Shown here: one piece after another, positions 58,811-64,000 of the stretch
Layout: every line of letters starts with the position of its first letter
Position numbering within the stretch: the stretch's first letter is position 1
Program-made: the position numbers and the translations under genes
Notes under the pieces: generated by a model
Databases searched by the model: none
Told to the model about the DNA's origin: nothing
Seen by the model: the letters and a program-made list of their open reading frames with translations, nothing else
Assembly (NCBI RefSeq): GCF_016735685.1
Contig: NZ_JAERRA010000001.1
Coordinates: 434,001 to 498,000, forward strand
Direction: 5' to 3'
DNA length: 64,000 nt
Source: Piscinibacter lacus
Lineage (GTDB): Bacteria; Pseudomonadota; Gammaproteobacteria; Burkholderiales; Burkholderiaceae_C

Positions 58811-61117
58811 GTGCCTGCCCTTTTCCGTCCTGATCGATTGCCCGCCGTCCTGCGTCGGGGCCTGGCTGCGGCCGCCTTGCTCGCCTCGGCCGTGGCCGCC
58901 CAGGCCGCCGGGCCGCTGGCCCAGGCCCTGGGCACGGCGCCCGCGCCCGCGGCCGCCGCGACGGCGGTGGTGGAGACCCCCCAGGTGCGCGCCGAGCTGG
59001 TCGCCCATGCGCCCGAGGGCCTGGGCCCCGGCAAGCCGATGTGGCTGGGCCTGAAGCTCCAGCATGAGCCGCACTGGCACACCTACTGGAAGAACCCCGG
59101 CGATTCCGGCCTGCCGACCCGGCTGGAATGGACGCTGCCGCCCGGCGTGCAGCTCGGCCCCATCGACTGGCCGGTGCCGCATCGCCTGCGGGTGGGCCCG
59201 CTGGTGAACTACGGCTTCGAGGGCGAGCTGCTGCTGCCCGTCGCGCTGAGCCTGCCGGCCGACTGGCGCGGCGACAGCCTCGAGGTGTCGCTGCGCGCGG
59301 ACTGGCTGGTCTGCAAGGAAGAGTGCATTCCCGACGGCGGCGATTTCCGGATCCGCCTGCCCGCCCAGGGCGCGTTGGCCGCGCACCGCGCGGCTTTCGA
59401 GGCAAGCTGGGCGCAGCGGCCGCAGGCGGTGGCCGGCGCGCAGGCCGAGGCCCGCCATCAGCCGGCGCCGGCGGGTGCGGCCTCGGCGCCGGTCGACGAC
59501 GGCCACGGCCCGCGGGCGGCGCCCCTGGACCCTGGCGCGCTGGCGCTGCGCATCGAGGGCCTGCCGGCCGGGCTGCAGGGGCGGCCGATCGAGCTCTACA
59601 GCGAAGTCGAGGCCCTGATCGACCATGCCGCCGAGCCGGCCCTGCGCTGGACCGGCGGGGTGCTGGAGGCCGCCTGGCCGCTCTCGCCGCAGCGCAGCAG
59701 CAGCCCGGCCAGCCTGCCGGTGGTGCTGCGCGTGCTGCCCGGCCCGGCCGGCGGCGAGGCGTTGCTGCTGCGCGTGGAGGCCGCGCTCAGCGGCCTGCCG
59801 CCGGTCGAGGCGGTCGAGCTGCCGCCCGCCCTGCAGGCCGCGCTGGCCGGCGGGGCCGCCACGCCGCCGCCGGCCGAGCCGGTCGCGCTGAGCCTGGCCC
59901 TGCTGCTGGGCGCACTGCTGGGCGGCGCCATCCTCAACCTGATGCCTTGCGTCTTCCCGGTGCTTTCGCTCAAGGCCCTGGCCCTGGCCCAGCATGGCGA
60001 GGACCGCCGTGCCCTGGTCGGCGGCGGCCTGGCCTACACGGCCGGCGTGATCCTCAGCTTCCTGCTGCTGGCCGGCGCGCTGCTGGCGCTGCGCGCGGCG
60101 GGCGAGCAGCTCGGCTGGGGCTTCCAGTTGCAGAGCCCGGCCTTCATCGCGGGCATGGCCGTCCTCTTCACCCTGATCGGCCTGAACCTGGCCGGCGTCT
60201 TCGAGATCGGCGGCTTGCTGCCGGCCGGCCTGGGCGGGCTGCGGGCCCGCCATCCGCGGGTCGACGATGCGCTCTCGGGCGTGCTGGCGGTGGCGGTGGC
60301 CTCGCCCTGCACGGCGCCCTTCATGGGCGCAGCCCTGGGCGCGGCGGTGGCGCTGCCCACGGCGCAGGCCCTGCTCGTCTTCGCCATGCTCGGCCTGGGC
60401 ATGGCCCTGCCCTACCTGCTGCTGAGCGCGCTGCCCGGCCTAGCCAAGCGGCTGCCGCGTCCTGGCTTGTGGATGGTGCGCTTCAAGGTGCTGATGGCCT
60501 TCCCGATGTTCGCCACCGTGGTCTGGCTGGGCTGGGTGCTGGGCCTGCAGACGGGGGTGGAGGGCCTGGTCGGCCTGCTGGGCGTGCTGCTGGCCCTGGC
60601 CTTTGCGGCCTGGGCCTGGGCCACGCCCTGGGCGGGCGGCCTGGGTCGCACGGTCTGGCGCGGCCTGGGCCTGCTGCTGCTGGCGGCCAGCCTGGGCTGG
60701 GCCTGGCCGGGCTGGCAGGCCGGGGCCGGGCAGGGGGCGGCCCTGACGGCGGCGGCGCAACCTGCGGTGTCGGCCGACTGGCAGCCCTGGTCGGCCGAGA
60801 AGGTCGTCGCGGCCCGGGCGGCGGGCCAGCCGGTCTTCGTCGACTTCACCGCCGCCTGGTGCGTGACCTGCCAGTACAACAAGCGCACCGTGCTGGCCGA
60901 TGCCGAGGTGCTGGCCGCGATGGACGGCAAGCGCGTGCTCAAGCTGCGTGCCGACTGGACGATGCGCGATGCCGCGATCACCGCCGAGCTGGGCCGCCTC
61001 GGCCGCAGCGGCGTGCCGGTCTATGTGTTTTTCCCGGGCCGCGCCGAGGCGCAGCCCCAGCTTCTGAGTGAACTGCCGAGCCGCGAGGAAGTCCTGCAAG
61101 CCGTGGCGGCGCTCTGA
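58811..61117 (+). CDS. Thiol:disulfide interchange protein DsbD/ScsB type
   Basis: A 768-residue inner-membrane reductase that carries electrons from cytoplasmic thioredoxin to periplasmic thiol proteins. Seen: signal peptide ending AQAA; an N-terminal periplasmic domain with the cysteine pair CKEEC near residue 172; about eight membrane helices starting at 360, with the conserved cysteines in LNLMPCVFPVLSLKALAL and ASPCTAPFMGAALG; and a C-terminal thioredoxin domain with DFTAAWCVTCQYNKRTVL near 678. The N-domain is longer than in E. coli DsbD and resembles the ScsB branch. The start is GTG 58811, the only codon placing the signal peptide first. The partner redoxin follows after 49 bases. Confidence 0.9.
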   Translation: MPALFRPDRLPAVLRRGLAAAALLASAVAAQAAGPLAQALGTAPAPAAAATAVVETPQVRAELVAHAPEGLGPGKPMWLGLKLQHEPHWHTYWKNPGDSGLPTRLEWTLPPGVQLGPIDWPVPHRLRVGPLVNYGFEGELLLPVALSLPADWRGDSLEVSLRADWLVCKEECIPDGGDFRIRLPAQGALAAHRAAFEASWAQRPQAVAGAQAEARHQPAPAGAASAPVDDGHGPRAAPLDPGALALRIEGLPAGLQGRPIELYSEVEALIDHAAEPALRWTGGVLEAAWPLSPQRSSSPASLPVVLRVLPGPAGGEALLLRVEAALSGLPPVEAVELPPALQAALAGGAATPPPAEPVALSLALLLGALLGGAILNLMPCVFPVLSLKALALAQHGEDRRALVGGGLAYTAGVILSFLLLAGALLALRAAGEQLGWGFQLQSPAFIAGMAVLFTLIGLNLAGVFEIGGLLPAGLGGLRARHPRVDDALSGVLAVAVASPCTAPFMGAALGAAVALPTAQALLVFAMLGLGMALPYLLLSALPGLAKRLPRPGLWMVRFKVLMAFPMFATVVWLGWVLGLQTGVEGLVGLLGVLLALAFAAWAWATPWAGGLGRTVWRGLGLLLLAASLGWAWPGWQAGAGQGAALTAAAQPAVSADWQPWSAEKVVAARAAGQPVFVDFTAAWCVTCQYNKRTVLADAEVLAAMDGKRVLKLRADWTMRDAAITAELGRLGRSGVPVYVFFPGRAEAQPQLLSELPSREEVLQAVAAL

Positions 61118-61166
61118 GCCCTGTCCCCTGTTCCGTCTCGCCGTCCCCCGACCCTGGAGAAAGCGC

Positions 61167-61790
<624 letters not shown>

Positions 61791-61840
61791 GCAGGCGCCG
61801 GCCGCAGCGCGGCGGGCGGGCCGGCTAAAGTCGCGCCACG

Positions 61841-62362
61841 ATGGCGACACCCGAGGTCCAGTTGCTGAGCCCCCGCTCGCCGGCCGAGCTGGACGCGGCG
61901 CGCCTGCTGTTCCGCGAGTATGCGCAGGCCCTGGGTGTGGACCTGGCCTTCCAGGGTTTTGAGGCCGAGCTGGCCGGCCTGCCCGGCGACTATGTCGAGC
62001 CCGGCGGCCTGCTGCTGCTGGCCTGGTGCGGGGGCGAGCTGGCCGGCTGCGGCGCCTTCCGCCCGCGGCCCGATGCCGATGCGCCCAATGCCTGCGAGAT
62101 GAAGCGGCTCTACGTCCGACCGGCCTTCCGCCGCTTCGGCCTGGGCCGGCGGCTGGCGCAGGCCCTGATCGACGGGGCGATGCAGGCCGGCTACTCGGCC
62201 CTGCTGCTCGACACCCTGGACGACATGGAAGCCGCCCGCGGCCTTTATGCCTCGCTGGGTTTTGTCGAGGTGCCGCCCTTCTACTTCAACCCCCTGCCCG
62301 GCGCGCACTACCTGCGCGTCGACCTGCGGCCGGGGGCCGAGGGCGCGCGCGCCGCCTATTGA
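61841..62362 (+). CDS. GNAT-family N-acetyltransferase
   Basis: A 173-residue acetyltransferase. Seen: EMKRLYVRPAFRRFGLGRRLAQALIDGAMQAGY near residues 86-118, which contains the acetyl-CoA-binding R-x2-G-x-G motif as RRFGLG, then the strand ALLLDTLDDMEAARGLYASLGFVEVPPFYFNPLPG. The substrate is unknown. A TAAAGT hexamer (61826-61831) lies nine bases before the ATG without a Shine-Dalgarno sequence. Its stop codon region overlaps by seven bases the end of the convergent metallohydrolase gene. Confidence 0.88.
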   Translation: MATPEVQLLSPRSPAELDAARLLFREYAQALGVDLAFQGFEAELAGLPGDYVEPGGLLLLAWCGGELAGCGAFRPRPDADAPNACEMKRLYVRPAFRRFGLGRRLAQALIDGAMQAGYSALLLDTLDDMEAARGLYASLGFVEVPPFYFNPLPGAHYLRVDLRPGAEGARAAY

Positions 62363-63558
62363 GCTGGGGGGCGGCGCGGCAGCCTGAGCGTCTCGCCGAT
62401 CGCCAGGGTGCGGAAGGCCTCGTCGGCCAGCCCGCGGGCGCGGCGTGCAAGGGCCAGGTCGCGCGGCGGCTGGTCGAGCGGCTCGAAGCTCATCTCGAAG
62501 CTGCCCCAGTGCACGCCCACCGACTGGCGCGCGCCCAGGTCGAGGTGGATCTGTACCGCTTCCTCCGGGTTGACATGCTGCGCGCGCATGAACCAGCGCG
62601 GCTCGTAGGCGCCGATGGGGATCAGTGCCAGGTCGAAGCCGCCGCCGCGGGCCGGCGTCTGGCGCTCGGCATAGCGGGCGCGAATGGCGCGGAAGTCGTC
62701 CGAATAGCCGGTGTCGCCGGTGTAGAGCAGGTGCAGCTCGGGCGCGAAGAGCGCGAAGCCGCCCCACAGCGTGCGGTTGCGGTCGCTCAGGCCGCGCCGC
62801 GACCAGTGCTGCGCCGGCGTCAGCGCCACCGCCACCGGGCCGGCGGCGCCGGGCAGGTCGGTCTCCTGCCACCAGTCCAGCTCGATGCTGTGCTCGGCGC
62901 CCGGCAGGGCCGCGTCGACGAGCAGCCGGCTGACGCCGAGCGGCACGATCCAGCGCGGCGGCCCGCCCGGCTGGCGTGCCAGGGCCTGCAGGCTGGGCAG
63001 GTCGAGGTGGTCGTAGTGGTTGTGCGAGATCAGCACGGCATCGATGCGCGGCAGCGTGGCCGGCGTCAGCGCCGGGGCTTGCGCGCGCTTCGGGCCGATC
63101 CAGCTCAGCGGCGAGGCCCGCTCGCTGAACATGGGGTCGAGCAACAGGTTCAGTCCGGCCACCTGCACCAGCATGCTGGCGTGGCCGATCCAGGTGACCG
63201 CGGATTGCATGGCCGCGCCGGCCCGGGCGTTGTGCTGAAGAAACACCAAGTCAGGGGGCTGCTGCGGCACCGGGGCCTGCGGCGGCGGCGGCAATTGCGT
63301 GCGCCAGGCCTGCCAGCGCCACTTGAGCAGGGTCAGGAGGCCCTTGTCTTCGATGGCCTCGCCCCGGTTGCGGAAGCCCTCCGGCCCATGGTGGGGCGGT
63401 CGCTGCACGCCCTCGGAGCCGCCCGGCAGCGGGCCGTGGGCGCAGCCGACGAAAAGCAGCAAGAGCATTGCAAGCGCGAGGGCGGCCGGGCGGAGCCCTC
63501 GCCGTTCCGGGTCTTTGGCGGCGGGGGGCTGGTCAATCGTGAGGGTAATCACGTACAC
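62356..63558 (-). CDS. Exported metallo-beta-lactamase-fold hydrolase (NAPE-PLD/UlaG-like)
   Basis: A 400-residue hydrolase. Seen: a basic stretch (ERRGLR), a hydrophobic segment and LFVGC near residue 39, which may be a lipobox, giving a lipoprotein; TWIGHASMLVQVAGLNLLLDPMFSERASP near residues 122-150; the metal motif ISHNHYDHLDLPSL (HxHxDH) near 177; LYTGDTGYSDDF near 272; and IPIGAYEPRW near 310, all as in N-acylphosphatidylethanolamine phospholipase D-like proteins. The start is GTG 63558 or GTG 63552; no ATG fits ahead of the signal segment. Both starts lie at the palindrome shared with atpI. Lipid or phosphodiester substrate is inferred only. Confidence 0.85.
   Translation of the reverse strand: MYVITLTIDQPPAAKDPERRGLRPAALALAMLLLLFVGCAHGPLPGGSEGVQRPPHHGPEGFRNRGEAIEDKGLLTLLKWRWQAWRTQLPPPPQAPVPQQPPDLVFLQHNARAGAAMQSAVTWIGHASMLVQVAGLNLLLDPMFSERASPLSWIGPKRAQAPALTPATLPRIDAVLISHNHYDHLDLPSLQALARQPGGPPRWIVPLGVSRLLVDAALPGAEHSIELDWWQETDLPGAAGPVAVALTPAQHWSRRGLSDRNRTLWGGFALFAPELHLLYTGDTGYSDDFRAIRARYAERQTPARGGGFDLALIPIGAYEPRWFMRAQHVNPEEAVQIHLDLGARQSVGVHWGSFEMSFEPLDQPPRDLALARRARGLADEAFRTLAIGETLRLPRRPPAQ
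63538..63553. promoter_or_regulatory. Palindrome CGTGA-N6-TCACG before atpI (CRP/FNR-like operator candidate)
   Basis: CGTGA (63538-63542) and TCACG (63549-63553) are separated by six bases. The same arms and spacing occur at 34265-34280. A TACACT hexamer on the plus strand directly follows (63554-63559) and could be a -10 for atpI, 26 bases before its ATG; the site also lies within the first codons of the divergent metallohydrolase gene. Confidence 0.45.
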
Positions 63559-63585
63559 TCGATGGGTTTGCCGGAGACGACCCCG

Positions 63586-64000
63586 ATGAGCGACGCCAGC
63601 GTGGACCTTTCAGACCGCGCGGCGCCTGTGAAGCCGGGGTCGGAGACGACATCGACCGAAGGAGCACGAACGATGCTTGAGCGTCATCGTGCCACGTGGT
63701 CGGCCGACGAGACGGCAGACAACGGGCTTGTTGACGAGCCCCCGGGGACTCCCTGGACCCGCGCCCAGGCCGAGGCCTGGCGCGCAGCGCAGCCCTCGAC
63801 CGGGTCGCCGCTTCGCCTTGTGGCGATGCAGGCCCTGGCCGGCGGCCTGTGTGCTGCGGTCTGGGCTGGGTGGACCGGGCGGTTCTCGGCGTTTGAGGCG
63901 GCGTGCATCGGCATGGCCATCGTGGTGCTTCCGGCGCTGCTGATGGCCCTCGGTCTGCGGCGGCTCGAAGGCTCCCCGGCGCCATGGCGGTTGATGGGCT
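63586..64000 (+). CDS. atpI: ATP synthase subunit I (AtpI), N-terminal part (cut by window edge)
   Basis: The first gene of a likely atp operon, running off the right edge after 138 codons. The visible product has a hydrophilic N-terminal extension of about 75 residues, then TPWTRAQAEAWRAAQP and two hydrophobic segments (LVAMQALAGGLCAAVWAGW and ACIGMAIVVLPALLMALGL), the layout of Burkholderiales AtpI, which helps assemble the F0 c-ring. ATG 63586 is used; another ATG at 63673 (MLERHR) would shorten the extension. The call rests on topology and the IVVLPALLMA segment and needs the following genes for confirmation. Confidence 0.7.
   Translation, partial: MSDASVDLSDRAAPVKPGSETTSTEGARTMLERHRATWSADETADNGLVDEPPGTPWTRAQAEAWRAAQPSTGSPLRLVAMQALAGGLCAAVWAGWTGRFSAFEAACIGMAIVVLPALLMALGLRRLEGSPAPWRLMG

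Overview
The window is chromosomal DNA of very high GC (roughly 70% or more by eye) and is densely coded on both strands. The gene order is typical of Betaproteobacteria, order Burkholderiales: argS–SPOR protein–dsbA, lptA–lptB–rpoN, queA next to recG next to oxyR, and the first gene of an atp operon at the right edge. A PEP-CTERM protein and the extreme GC suggest the Rubrivivax/Leptothrix/Roseateles branch, but this is an inference from style, not from a database match. I see no tRNA, rRNA, insertion sequence, phage gene or CRISPR array. No gene-free stretch exceeds 300 bases; the longest (34241-34500, 45815-46092, 6774-7008) are regulatory regions.

Layout. 1-3278: housekeeping (argS end, SPOR protein, dsbA, a UbiA-type prenyltransferase). 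3289-17698: a surface-glycan locus in three blocks: leftward (epimerase, FAD oxidoreductase, GT2), rightward (small secreted protein, GT4-GT2 fusion, GT39-like membrane enzyme, two GT4) and leftward again (methyltransferase, Wzm-like permease, Wzt-like ATPase with a C-terminal extension). 17834-22502: lptA, lptB, rpoN and a 23S rRNA methyltransferase. 22557-28429: Ca2+/H+ antiporter, queA, recG, oxyR. 28569-30782: katG, divergent from a DUF2062 gene. 31620-34240: an SsuABC/ThiXYZ-type importer. 34501-38079: a large fused indolepyruvate:ferredoxin oxidoreductase, then dps.

38807-45814 is largely an iron and envelope block on the minus strand: a PEP-CTERM protein, a PKHD dioxygenase, a TonB-dependent siderophore receptor, exbD, exbB and tonB, with a Fur-like inverted repeat upstream of tonB. 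46093-64000: tgt, a carboxylesterase, a secreted S15-like hydrolase, a TPR/2OG-oxygenase protein, kup, gshB, an ABC-F ATPase (uup), an unknown protein, a LysE exporter, a DsbD-type reductase with a partner redoxin, a GNAT protein, an NAPE-PLD-like metallohydrolase and the start of atpI.

The genes form recognisable working groups: glycan assembly and export; LPS transport; oxidative stress (oxyR, katG, dps, gshB); iron uptake (tonB, exbB, exbD, receptor, dioxygenase); queuosine synthesis (queA, tgt); and periplasmic thiol chemistry (dsbA, dsbD, redoxin). The most interesting parts for follow-up are the glycan locus with its fused glycosyltransferase and possible methyl-capping export module, the palindromes before the indolepyruvate oxidoreductase and atpI, and several genes whose -10-like hexamer sits only 6-7 bases before the start codon.
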